In this document: positions 34,890 through 42,846 of the stretch, in pieces
Numbering within the stretch: position 1 is the stretch's first letter
Layout of the letters: every line of letters begins with the position of its first letter
Origin: Gammaproteobacteria bacterium
GTDB lineage: Bacteria > Pseudomonadota > Gammaproteobacteria > Burkholderiales > Gallionellaceae
Direction of reading: 5' to 3'
NCBI GenBank assembly: GCA_018813765.1
Contig: JAHJBC010000004.1
Coordinates: 1-64,000, forward strand
DNA: 64,000 nt
Program-made: the position numbers and the translations under genes
Notes under the pieces: model-generated
Told to the model about the DNA's origin: nothing
What the model saw: the letters and a program-made list of their open reading frames with translations, nothing else
Databases searched by the model: none

Positions 34890-35354
34890 ATGTCCAACGC
34901 ACAAGCTGAAGAAACAAGCAAAGCCGCCCCCGGCGGAGAATTCGAGCCCAGGATAGTCGCCTTGCTGTGCAAGTGGTGCTCGTCCGCCGGCAGCGACCTC
35001 GCCGGTGTCTCGCGCATCCAGTATCCGGCCAACGCGACGCCCATCACCGTGCCATGCTCGGGCAGCGTCTCGCCCATGTACATCCTGTCCGCTTTCAAGA
35101 AGGGAGCAGACGGCGTGCTGGTGTCCGGTTGTCACATCGGCGACTGCCACTACATCGAGGGCAACTTCCTCGCGCGGCGCAAGATCCACCTGGTCAAGGA
35201 ACTGCTCGGCCTGGTCGGGCTGGAGCAGGACCGCTTCCGCATGTCCTGGGTGTCCGCCGCCGAAGGCGCCAAGTACTCACAGGTCATCAAGGACTTCGTC
35301 GCCGACCTGAAGCCGCTCGGCCCGCAAACCAAGTTCAAGGCGGACCGCTCATGA
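34890..35354 (+). CDS. MvhD/FlxD-like [2Fe-2S] electron-transfer subunit
   Basis: A protein of 154 residues of the MvhD family. Conserved cysteines are seen in ALLCKWCSSAGSDLAG (C27, C30), VPCSGSVSP and VSGCHIGDCHYIEGN. MvhD bridges the electron-input module (hydrogenase or Flx) to HdrA. No hydrogenase genes are near; the Flx-like genes that follow give the input. It overlaps the next gene by 4 nt. Confidence 0.9.
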   Translation: MSNAQAEETSKAAPGGEFEPRIVALLCKWCSSAGSDLAGVSRIQYPANATPITVPCSGSVSPMYILSAFKKGADGVLVSGCHIGDCHYIEGNFLARRKIHLVKELLGLVGLEQDRFRMSWVSAAEGAKYSQVIKDFVADLKPLGPQTKFKADRS

Positions 35355-36376
35355 TCAACATCCAGGACATCCGCGATACCGCGCGCGACATGCTCGCGAA
35401 GAACGAGGTGCGTGCCGTCGTCGGCTACCGCCGAGGCACCAACGGCATGCTGGCCGAGCCCGTGGTCATCACCAAGCCGGAGGAGGCAGACCAGCTGGTG
35501 TGGGACCCGACCTGCTTCCACAACCTGTCGCTGTATCTGGTCGAGGACCGCAAGTTCCTCGCCCATGTGCGCGAGAACCCGGGCCAGCCCATCGCCATCG
35601 TGGCCAAGGGCTGCGACTCGCGCGCCTGCGTGGTGCTGATGCAGGAGCACTATTTCAAGCGCGAAGACGTGTACATCATCGGCGTGTCCTGCGAAGGCAG
35701 CGGCGTGCTGAACGAGAACAAGATCTCGGCGCAGAACATCCGCGCGACCGATGTCAAGTTCGACGGCGACGACTACGTGTTCACGACACGCGCCGGCGAG
35801 AAGCGCGTGCCGGCCAAGGAACTGATGGCAGACCGCTGCATGGAATGCCGCCAGCCTTATCCCAAGGAGCACAACAAGGTGTTCGGCGAGGACAAGAGCG
35901 GACGCAACTATGCCGAGCCGTTCGCCGCGCTGAAGAAGTTCGAGGAGCGGGACCCGGTCGCGCGCTGGGAATACTGGGAACGCCAGTTCGACCGCTGCAT
36001 CCGCTGCTACGCCTGCCGCTCGGTGTGCCCGATGTGCTACTGCGACGAGTGCGTGGTGGACAGCACCAGTTTCCCGGTGACCGGGCAGACCACCGCCGAG
36101 GAGAAGGCCAACCGCGTACGCTGGATCGAGCGTTCCGCCGAGCGTGCCGAGAACATCACCTATCACATGACGCGCGCGCTGCATCTGGCCGGACGCTGCA
36201 TCGATTGCAACGAATGCGAGCGTGTGTGTCCGGTCAACATCCCGCTGCGCCTGCTCAACAACAAGATGGAACGGGAAGCGCGCGAACAGTTCGGCTACGA
36301 GCCGGGGGCAAGCATAGGCGCACCGGCGCTGGTCGCTTCCTTCCTCGACAACGATCCAGGCAAATTCATCAGGTAA
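35351..36376 (+). CDS. FrhB-like/4Fe-4S protein of the Flx module
   Basis: A protein of 341 residues. The N-terminal half is like the F420-hydrogenase beta (FrhB) family (VAKGCDSRACVVLMQEHYF, DRCMECRQPYP). The C-terminal half has two ferredoxin-type Cys groups (CIRCYACRSVCPMCYCDEC and CIDCNECERVCP). Similar proteins occur as FeS subunits of FlxABCD-HdrABC NADH-linked complexes in sulfate reducers (family knowledge). Start ATG 35351 overlaps the MvhD-like stop; the longer open frame upstream is a shadow. Confidence 0.82.
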   Translation: MINIQDIRDTARDMLAKNEVRAVVGYRRGTNGMLAEPVVITKPEEADQLVWDPTCFHNLSLYLVEDRKFLAHVRENPGQPIAIVAKGCDSRACVVLMQEHYFKREDVYIIGVSCEGSGVLNENKISAQNIRATDVKFDGDDYVFTTRAGEKRVPAKELMADRCMECRQPYPKEHNKVFGEDKSGRNYAEPFAALKKFEERDPVARWEYWERQFDRCIRCYACRSVCPMCYCDECVVDSTSFPVTGQTTAEEKANRVRWIERSAERAENITYHMTRALHLAGRCIDCNECERVCPVNIPLRLLNNKMEREAREQFGYEPGASIGAPALVASFLDNDPGKFIR

Positions 36377-36380
36377 CGCC

Positions 36381-37415
36381 ATGCAAAAGATCTTAGGTAA
36401 AAAACAGCTGGGCGAGTGGATCGCCGCATTGGGCGACCACAAGGCCTTCGCACCCGCCGTGGAAGACGGCATCTGGGGCTACCACCCGGTCAAGGGCGAG
36501 GTCAGCCTCGACTATCCCAACACCATTCAGCCGCCCAAGGACTTCTCCTTCCCGCAGCGCGAAGTGTTCTTCTCGTTCGAGCAGATCAAGGGCCAGCCGC
36601 CGAAGCTGACGCAAAAAATCCCGCAGACCCAGCAGGTCGCGGTGTTCGGCGTGCGTCCCTGCGACGGCGCGGGCAAGGTGCGCATGGACACGGTGTTCAA
36701 CGATGAGTTCGTGGACAACTACTACAACGCACGCCGCAGCGGCGTTGCCTATGTGGGACTGGCCTGCAACGAGGCGCCGGGCAACAACTGCTTCTGCAAG
36801 TCGGTGGGCGGATCGCCGGTCGGTACCGAGGGCATGGACGTGCTGATGACCGACCTCGGCGACCGCTACTACGTCAGCGCCGTGACCGAGGCCGGCAAGG
36901 CACTGATGAACGCCGCCGCCAAGCTGTTCACCGAGCCTTCCGCCGATGACCGCAAGCTGGTGGAAAAGACGCACAAGGAAGCCGTCGCGCAGCCGCAGCG
37001 CGAGGTGAAGGATGTGGCCGGTGCGCCCGACAAGCTCAGGGCCAGCTTCGACTCCCCGCTGTGGGAAGAACTGGCCAGGCCCTGCATCGGCTGCGGCGCC
37101 TGCACCTTCCTGTGCCCGACCTGCCACTGCTTCGACATCAACGACGAGATGACCGGATCGTCGCCGATCAAGGGCAACCGCGTGCGCACCTGGGACAACT
37201 GCCAGTTCCCGGACTTCACGATGCACACGTCCGGCCATAACCCGCGCGAGACGCTGGGCACGCGCCTGCGCCAGCGCGTGAGCCACAAATTCCAGTATTT
37301 CCACGACAACTTCGGCATGCCGCAATGCACCGGTTGCGGCCGCTGCATCACCGAATGTTCGGTGGGGATCGATATCATCAATGTCGTCAACAAGGTAACC
37401 GAACATGTCGGATAA
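36381..37415 (+). CDS. 4Fe-4S dicluster protein of the Flx module (AsrA/hydrogenase-beta-like)
   Basis: A protein of 344 residues. It contains VFGVRPCDGAGKV and VGLACNEAPGNNCFCKSVGG in the first half, and two C-terminal [4Fe-4S] motifs (CIGCGACTFLCPTCHC and CTGCGRCITEC). This layout matches the anaerobic sulfite reductase A / hydrogenase beta-like subunits that pair with an FAD/NAD subunit encoded downstream. It overlaps that gene by 11 nt, so the two proteins probably form a tight complex. Confidence 0.82.
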   Translation: MQKILGKKQLGEWIAALGDHKAFAPAVEDGIWGYHPVKGEVSLDYPNTIQPPKDFSFPQREVFFSFEQIKGQPPKLTQKIPQTQQVAVFGVRPCDGAGKVRMDTVFNDEFVDNYYNARRSGVAYVGLACNEAPGNNCFCKSVGGSPVGTEGMDVLMTDLGDRYYVSAVTEAGKALMNAAAKLFTEPSADDRKLVEKTHKEAVAQPQREVKDVAGAPDKLRASFDSPLWEELARPCIGCGACTFLCPTCHCFDINDEMTGSSPIKGNRVRTWDNCQFPDFTMHTSGHNPRETLGTRLRQRVSHKFQYFHDNFGMPQCTGCGRCITECSVGIDIINVVNKVTEHVG

Positions 37416-38229
37416 CATCTACCTGCCGGAACTGGCCAGGATCACCCATATCAAGGAAGAGATCGGCGGCGAACGCGCGATCAAGACCTACCGCATCGAG
37501 CCGGTCGAGGGCAAGGCTTTCGAGCACACCTGCGGCCAGTGCGCCATGCTGTCGCTGTTCGGCCGCGGCGAGATGATGATCTCCATCGCCTCCTCGCCGC
37601 TGATCAAGGAATACAAGCAGTTCAGCATCATGCGCGTGGGCCGCGTCAGCGCGGCTTTCCACGAACTGGTGGTCGGCGACATCGTCGGCATCCGCGGTCC
37701 CTACGGCAACAGCTTCCCGGTCGACGACTGGAAGGGCAAGAACCTGGTGTTCATCGGCGGCGGCGTGGGTCTGGCCCCGATCTGGCCGGTGATCCAGACG
37801 GCATTGGCGCAGCGCGACGACTTCAAGGACATCACCGTGTTCTACGGCGCACGTTCGCCAACCGACCTCATGTACAAGGCGGAACTGGAGCACATGCGCA
37901 GCCAGGCAGACATCAAGCTTTCGGTCGACAAGGCCGACGACTCGTGGAAGGAGTACCGCGGTTTCGTGCCCGCCAACGTGCTGGACAAGAAACCATCGCC
38001 CAACAACACCATCGCCATCACCTGCGGCCCTCCGATCATGATCAAGTTCGTGATCCAGAACCTGCAACAACTCGGCTTCAAGGACGAGCAGATCTACACC
38101 ACCATCGAGAACAAGATGAAGTGTGGTCTGGGCAAGTGCGGGCGCTGCAACGTGGGCAAGGACTACGTGTGTACCAAGGGGCCGGTATACTCGTGGGCCG
38201 AGTTGAAGCAACTGCCGGAAGAATATTAA
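37405..38229 (+). CDS. FAD/NAD(P)-binding oxidoreductase (FlxA/AsrB-like)
   Basis: A protein of 274 residues of the ferredoxin-NADP reductase superfamily. The FAD motif region is seen around YKQFSIMRVGRVSAAFHEL, the pyridine-nucleotide loop is VFIGGGVGLAPIWPVIQTAL, and the C-terminal [2Fe-2S] motif is MKCGLGKCGRCNVG followed by YVC. It is the expected entry point for NADH or NADPH electrons into the Hdr complex. It is the last gene of the 14-gene run that begins at frdB. Confidence 0.88.
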   Translation: MSDNIYLPELARITHIKEEIGGERAIKTYRIEPVEGKAFEHTCGQCAMLSLFGRGEMMISIASSPLIKEYKQFSIMRVGRVSAAFHELVVGDIVGIRGPYGNSFPVDDWKGKNLVFIGGGVGLAPIWPVIQTALAQRDDFKDITVFYGARSPTDLMYKAELEHMRSQADIKLSVDKADDSWKEYRGFVPANVLDKKPSPNNTIAITCGPPIMIKFVIQNLQQLGFKDEQIYTTIENKMKCGLGKCGRCNVGKDYVCTKGPVYSWAELKQLPEEY

Positions 38230-38447
38230 TCAGCCAATACTAAAAAGAACCTGCGCGCAAGTTTCGAATCCGGAACCGACCGCAAGGGTTCTATAAACAC
38301 GCGTATTTTACCCTAGTAAATCTGTGGGTTTTTCGGTGGTGGCAGAGGTTGCGGTGCGGAAGTTGAAATTGCAGTGACAGTCTTAAAGGTTTGCGGCTGG
38401 TGCGGTTGCAAGCGAACAGAATTTGAATAACAAGAGGAAAGTGGACT

Positions 38448-39728
38448 ATGAATATCAGTGGAATGCTACACGGCGCGCCGTTACTCAAGATCGTTGATTT
38501 TCCGGTTTCCGAGGTACTCGGACCGGAAGCCAGCGATCATGAGATACACAGCCTGATCGAGAAATGCGGTTCGGTCTTCGTCAAACCCATCTTCAAGGGC
38601 GGCGTGGGCAAGAAGGGCAAGTCCGGCCTGCTGGGCCGTGCCAAGGACCTGAAGACCGCGCTGGCCGAGAAGGAGCGCCTGTATTTCGCCGAGCACAAGT
38701 CCGGCAATGCCGTGTACAAATCGCGCGGCGTCACGTTCGAAGGCGCCGTCCCCGCCGAATTTGAAATCTACTTCTCGCTTACCGATTCCACCCGTTATCG
38801 CGCTCCGGTCATGACGCTCACGCACCACGGCGGCATGGACATCGAAGAACTGGACAAGACCCAGATCATCGAAGTGCCGTTCGATCCGCTGACCGGTCTC
38901 AAGTCCTTCGTCATCTCCAACGCGCTGACCGACCTGGGTGCGCCCAAGGAGATCATCTCCCCGCTGGTGCAACATCTGCCGAAGTTGTGGGAGTTGTTCC
39001 ACCACTACGGCATGTCCACGCTGGAACTCAACCCGATCCGCATGATGGAAGGCCGCAACGGCTCGCTGATCCCGGTGGCCTGCGACTTCAAGTGCGGCTT
39101 CGACCGCGACGATCCGCGCGTGAGCCGCCTGAACCTGCCGGTCGACCTGTTCGTCACCGAAGCCAACGATTTCGAGCAGGAGATCAACGAACTGCGCACC
39201 TACCAGGGCCAGAGCGACGTTTACGTGATCAACGAGAAGGGCACCATCCTCGCCCCGACCTTCGGCGGCGGCGCCAACTCGCTGGTCACCGAAGTGCTGG
39301 GCAATGACGCCATCATCTCTTCCGACTTCGGCGGCAATCCGCCGTACGAGAAGATGTACGACGTGATGCGCATATGCCTCAAGTATTACCTCAAGCAATC
39401 GAACGTGCTGTTCGTGATCGGCGGCAAGGCCAACAACACCGACATCTTCGTGACCTTCCGCGCCATGGCAGATGCGCTGCGCGATTACTACAGCGAACAC
39501 GGCCCGACGCCGCTGTATGTGGTGATCGGCCGCGGCGGCCCGCAGGTGATCCGCGGCATGGGCGTGTTCAAGGACGTGCTCGATTCCTTGCGCATCCCTT
39601 ACCGCATCTTCGGCTTCGATTCCGCGATGACCGACGTGGTGAACTACGCGCAGGAAGCGAACCGCTGGATGAAAGAGGGCGGCCGCGCCGAAGTGGCGAA
39701 AGTGCTGGGACTGCCTCCGGACGCATAA
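38448..39728 (+). CDS. aclB: ATP-citrate lyase subunit B (ATP-grasp / succinyl-CoA synthetase beta-like)
   Basis: A protein of 426 residues. An ATP-grasp fold like the SucC/AclB family is seen: FVKPIFKGGVGKKGKSGLLG, the metal-binding STLELNPIRMMEG, and the CoA-ligase flavodoxin-like region (FGGGANSLVTEVLG, VVIGRGGPQVIRGMG). It pairs with the large subunit 109 nt downstream. Order aclB-aclA is the same as in Chlorobium. The gene begins a new transcription unit after 218 nt of untranslated DNA, with AGAGGAAA before ATG 38448. SucC is an alternative by fold, but the citrate-synthase domain in the next gene decides for ATP-citrate lyase. Confidence 0.88.
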   Translation: MNISGMLHGAPLLKIVDFPVSEVLGPEASDHEIHSLIEKCGSVFVKPIFKGGVGKKGKSGLLGRAKDLKTALAEKERLYFAEHKSGNAVYKSRGVTFEGAVPAEFEIYFSLTDSTRYRAPVMTLTHHGGMDIEELDKTQIIEVPFDPLTGLKSFVISNALTDLGAPKEIISPLVQHLPKLWELFHHYGMSTLELNPIRMMEGRNGSLIPVACDFKCGFDRDDPRVSRLNLPVDLFVTEANDFEQEINELRTYQGQSDVYVINEKGTILAPTFGGGANSLVTEVLGNDAIISSDFGGNPPYEKMYDVMRICLKYYLKQSNVLFVIGGKANNTDIFVTFRAMADALRDYYSEHGPTPLYVVIGRGGPQVIRGMGVFKDVLDSLRIPYRIFGFDSAMTDVVNYAQEANRWMKEGGRAEVAKVLGLPPDA

Positions 39729-39740
39729 CAACAGCTGGTG

Positions 39741-39808
39741 GCTTGTAGCCGGTAGCTTGTAGCCAACCCGGTTTTGCTACCCGCTACAAGCTACCCGCTA
39801 CAAGCTAT
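39741..39808. repeat. Long inverted repeat with GCTTGTAGC units between aclB and aclA
   Basis: The left arm has GCTTGTAGC twice (39741, 39755) and the right arm has GCTACAAGC twice (39783 and 39797), with GCTACCC between. The same kind of element lies between sdhA and sdhB at 51047-51120. Confidence 0.75.
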
Positions 39809-39837
39809 CTAAATGAATTAAGTAAAGGTGACAAGCT

Positions 39838-42540
39838 ATGAGAAAGCCTGGTATCGACAAATTTAAATACTACGTGGGCGTCAAGTCGTTGGCTGATATC
39901 GCCACCAAGGACGACCGCATCTGCGTGCTGAACATCACCGGTAACGAGTCGCGTTCCGTAACCCCGGTCAGCCACGCCTATTCCGGCGGCAACATCGTGT
40001 TCGGCACCTCGCCGGGCCGCAAAGGCCAGTTCGTCGAAACGCCCGCCGGCAACATTCCCGTGTACAACAACGTGCGCGAAGGTATGGAAGCAGGGCACAA
40101 GTTCAACGTCGGTGTCGTGTATCTGCCGCCTTCCGCCGTGCGCGACGGTGTGGCCGAGCTGATCCGCATCAATCCCGATGTCGAGAAAGTCATCATCCTC
40201 ACCGAGAAGACCTCGGTGCACGATGCGCGCGAGATCCGCGCGCTCGGCCAGCAGCGCGGTGTCGACATCTTCGGCGCCAACTGTCTTGGCGTGGCCGACT
40301 CGTGGAACCATGTCCGTATCGGCGGCGCGCTGGGCGGCGACAAACCGGAAGAGACCCTGCGCAAAGGCTCGGTCGCGGTGTTTTCCAACTCCGGCAACTT
40401 CACCACCACCATCGCAAACTACCTGTCCATCGGCGGCTGGGGCACAACCACGCTGATCTCCAGCGGCAAGGACGTGTACATCAATTTCGCGATCCCTGAG
40501 TTCGCCTATGCCATGTCCAACGATCCGCGCACCAAGGCGGCGGTGCTGTACTCCGAGCCGGGCGGCTACTACGAGCAGCATGTGGAATTCGACAAGCCCG
40601 TGGTGGCCTGTGTGGTCGGACGCTGGAAAGCCAACCTGACCCGTGCCGTGGGCCACGCCGGTGCGATCGCCGGATCCGGCGACGACGCGCGCGCCAAGGA
40701 AAAGTGGTTCATGGACAAGTTCGGCGTGAAGGATATCTTCACCCCGGAAAACCCCGTGTGCTCGAAGAAGGGTGCGGTGGTCACCAACATCGCCCATATC
40801 CCGCTGGCACTGACCGAAGTGATGAAACTGAACGGCGTGGACAAGGACTTCCCGCCGGAAGGCAACCTGGAATTGAAGCCGTGGTTCGGCGACAACCAGG
40901 GCATCAAGCTGCCGGCTGCGCTGGAGATCCCGGTGGTCAAGGCGCTGTCGCCCTACGACGTGCAGATCGCCGAACTGATGAAGAACGTCGGCGCGATCTT
41001 CCCGCGCCAGTCCATGAAGGACTGCTCCGGCAGCTCGGTCATGGACCCCAAGACCCAGGTCACCAAGGTCAACGGCATCTCCATCCTCGATTGCTCCAAG
41101 CAGCCGCTGGAATCCAACCTGTGCCTGTCGGTGACGCGCGAACTCAACGACGAGAACGACAACGCGCTGTTCAACCTCGCCGTCGCCGCGAATGTCAACC
41201 TGCACAACGATGCAGCGCTGGCCGCCGCCGAAGCCTCGCGCGAAGCGGGCAATGCCCCCAACACCGCAATCACCGCAGCGGTCGCGCTGATCGGTCCGAA
41301 ACGCGTGGATGCCGCGCGCAACGCGGCTGATTCGCTGACCGAGATCTTCGCTCACTCCGGATTGCTGGTTGGCGATGACGAGGCAGCCAAGGTCAATCCT
41401 GCTACAGCTACTGCCGAGCAACTCGCCACACTGGTCGGGGACAAGGCCGATGCGAAAGCCGAAGCCATGCTCAAGGCCTTCGACAAACGCGGTGCCAAGT
41501 CGGTGTTCGTCAAGTATCTGCGCGCGCTCAAGGGCCACCCCACGGCCGACGCCGTGCTGGCCGCGCTGACCACCACCGTTGCGTGGGAGCCGCTGATGCG
41601 CAAGCGCATCTCCAAACTGACCGTGCGCAACTTCCCGTGGTACGCCAAGCTGTTCGGCGTCATCATCGGCGCATCCACCGAAGGCAAGCATCACACGGCA
41701 GACAGTTTCTGCGGCGTGGGCAATCAGGAGATCCTGGATTCCTGGACCGTCACGCAACTGGCTTACATCTCGCTGCTGGGCGAACGTCCGACCGCAGCCA
41801 GCCTGTTCCCGCTGCAGGTCATCCTCGGCCTTATCATCTCGAACGGCGTCGGCACCATTTCGGCGCAAGGCTGCAAGGGCGCGGTATCCGCCGACGGCCC
41901 CGAGTCGCCGGAACGCGTGCAGATCAACAAGGGCATGATCGGTTTCCTCACCCACACCGGTTTCGCCCACGGCGGCAACGGTTACGAAGGCATCCAGTTC
42001 CTGATCGAGAACTTCAAGGACACCAAGCTGGCCGATGCGGGCGACGCCAAGCACGGCATCGACCTGAAGAAGATCACCACCGACTTCGCCATTGCCTTCA
42101 ACAAGGAAAAGAAGACCAGCAAGGCGCTGGGCACCGGCGTGCGCAACATTCCGGGTGTGAACCACCCCGTGTTCAAGGGGCACCCGGTCAACACCGACCC
42201 GCGCGAAGTCTATATTACCGAGCTGTTTGCCGAGCGCGGCGAGAAGAACGTGTTCCACGACTTCTACAAGACACTGGTGCAGTCGCTGTACGACAACGGC
42301 GTGACCGCGAACGTGTTCTGCGTGAACATCGATGCCGTGATCGCCGCGTCGCTGCTCAAGCTGCTGTGGCCGCGCTACCGCAACGGCCAGTTCAGCGAGA
42401 ACCTGATGGAGATGGCCGCCTTCACCGCCTTCCTGTTCGGCCGCATGGCCGGCTGCGCGGGCGAGATCGACGACCACATCAATCGCGGCCGCAACATGGA
42501 TACGCGTACGCCTGCTTCGCAGTGCAGCCACGTTTCGTAA
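39838..42540 (+). CDS. aclA: ATP-citrate lyase subunit A, long form (CoA-ligase + citrate-synthase domains)
   Basis: A protein of 900 residues, clearly longer than the roughly 610-residue AclA of Chlorobium. The N-terminal CoA-binding/ligase part carries the phosphohistidine H273 in RAVGHAGAIAGSG. The C-terminal part is citrate-synthase-like: GFLTHTGFAHGGNG, H776 in GVNHPVFKGHPVNTDPRE and D832 in VNIDAVIAASL line up with catalytic His and Asp of citryl-CoA lyase domains. A middle stretch (about 430-560) is Ala-rich and unlike classical AclA. Long forms of this kind are known from Magnetococcus and the Riftia symbiont ('type II' ACL). With AclB it cleaves citrate with ATP and CoA into acetyl-CoA and oxaloacetate, closing the reductive TCA cycle. 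Confidence 0.88.
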   Translation: MRKPGIDKFKYYVGVKSLADIATKDDRICVLNITGNESRSVTPVSHAYSGGNIVFGTSPGRKGQFVETPAGNIPVYNNVREGMEAGHKFNVGVVYLPPSAVRDGVAELIRINPDVEKVIILTEKTSVHDAREIRALGQQRGVDIFGANCLGVADSWNHVRIGGALGGDKPEETLRKGSVAVFSNSGNFTTTIANYLSIGGWGTTTLISSGKDVYINFAIPEFAYAMSNDPRTKAAVLYSEPGGYYEQHVEFDKPVVACVVGRWKANLTRAVGHAGAIAGSGDDARAKEKWFMDKFGVKDIFTPENPVCSKKGAVVTNIAHIPLALTEVMKLNGVDKDFPPEGNLELKPWFGDNQGIKLPAALEIPVVKALSPYDVQIAELMKNVGAIFPRQSMKDCSGSSVMDPKTQVTKVNGISILDCSKQPLESNLCLSVTRELNDENDNALFNLAVAANVNLHNDAALAAAEASREAGNAPNTAITAAVALIGPKRVDAARNAADSLTEIFAHSGLLVGDDEAAKVNPATATAEQLATLVGDKADAKAEAMLKAFDKRGAKSVFVKYLRALKGHPTADAVLAALTTTVAWEPLMRKRISKLTVRNFPWYAKLFGVIIGASTEGKHHTADSFCGVGNQEILDSWTVTQLAYISLLGERPTAASLFPLQVILGLIISNGVGTISAQGCKGAVSADGPESPERVQINKGMIGFLTHTGFAHGGNGYEGIQFLIENFKDTKLADAGDAKHGIDLKKITTDFAIAFNKEKKTSKALGTGVRNIPGVNHPVFKGHPVNTDPREVYITELFAERGEKNVFHDFYKTLVQSLYDNGVTANVFCVNIDAVIAASLLKLLWPRYRNGQFSENLMEMAAFTAFLFGRMAGCAGEIDDHINRGRNMDTRTPASQCSHVS

Positions 42541-42552
42541 TGGCAACAGTTT

Positions 42553-42589
42553 CGCAGGATGGGTATCGCGATGCTCAACCCATCCTGCG
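42553..42589. repeat. REP-like palindrome (GGATGGGT...ACCCATCC)
   Basis: CGCAGGATGGGT and ACCCATCCTGCG form a 12-bp perfect stem around ATCGCGATGCTCA. The same core occurs at 58613-58679 next to the tRNA gene. Confidence 0.7.
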
Positions 42590-42704
42590 GATGACAGTTT
42601 GGTAAAGGCAGTAAAGGAATTCTTGCGATGACATGAGAACCGCATCCGGCAAGCCAGAGGCACGAACGGATAGCAGGTAAGCTCATGGAATGGCAAATAC
42701 CGGG

Positions 42705-42759
42705 GAAGGCAGATTCGGGCGACCATGAAAGTCGCCCCGGGTCTGGCTTCTTTATAATT
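42705..42759 (+). terminator. Probable terminator after aclBA
   Basis: GAAGGCAGA...GGGCGAC pairs with GTCGCCC...TCTGGCTTC around CATGAAA with few mismatches. TTTATAATT follows immediately. It would end the aclBA transcript; the embedded TATAAT could also be a -10 element for acn. Confidence 0.55.
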
Positions 42760-42846
42760 GCGTCGGTTGCGTGATGCTTCACGATACTCTGGCGCACTAT
42801 GGGTTTTATGATTTGAATCTGTAATCAAAATTTTATCGAGGAAATT

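Larger units (their letters stand above)
42541..42846. other. Intergenic region aclA to acn
   Basis: 306 nt with no gene. It holds a REP-like palindrome (42553-42589) and a strong hairpin followed by TTTATAATT (42705-42758). Confidence 0.6.

Noticed and set aside
32909-37415. Hydrogenase-linked Hdr complex (Mvh-Hdr)
   Set aside because: Only the MvhD-like subunit is present. No NiFe hydrogenase large or small subunit is in the window; the input genes are Flx-like.
38448-42540. Succinyl-CoA synthetase (sucCD) as an alternative to ATP-citrate lyase
   Set aside because: The second gene has a C-terminal citrate-synthase-like domain and is far longer than SucD (about 290 residues), so the pair is ATP-citrate lyase.
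42810-42832. FNR-like site upstream of acn (TTGAATCTGTAATCAA)
   Set aside because: The half-sites are TTGA and TCAA but the spacing is two bases too long for the TTGAT-N4-ATCAA consensus.
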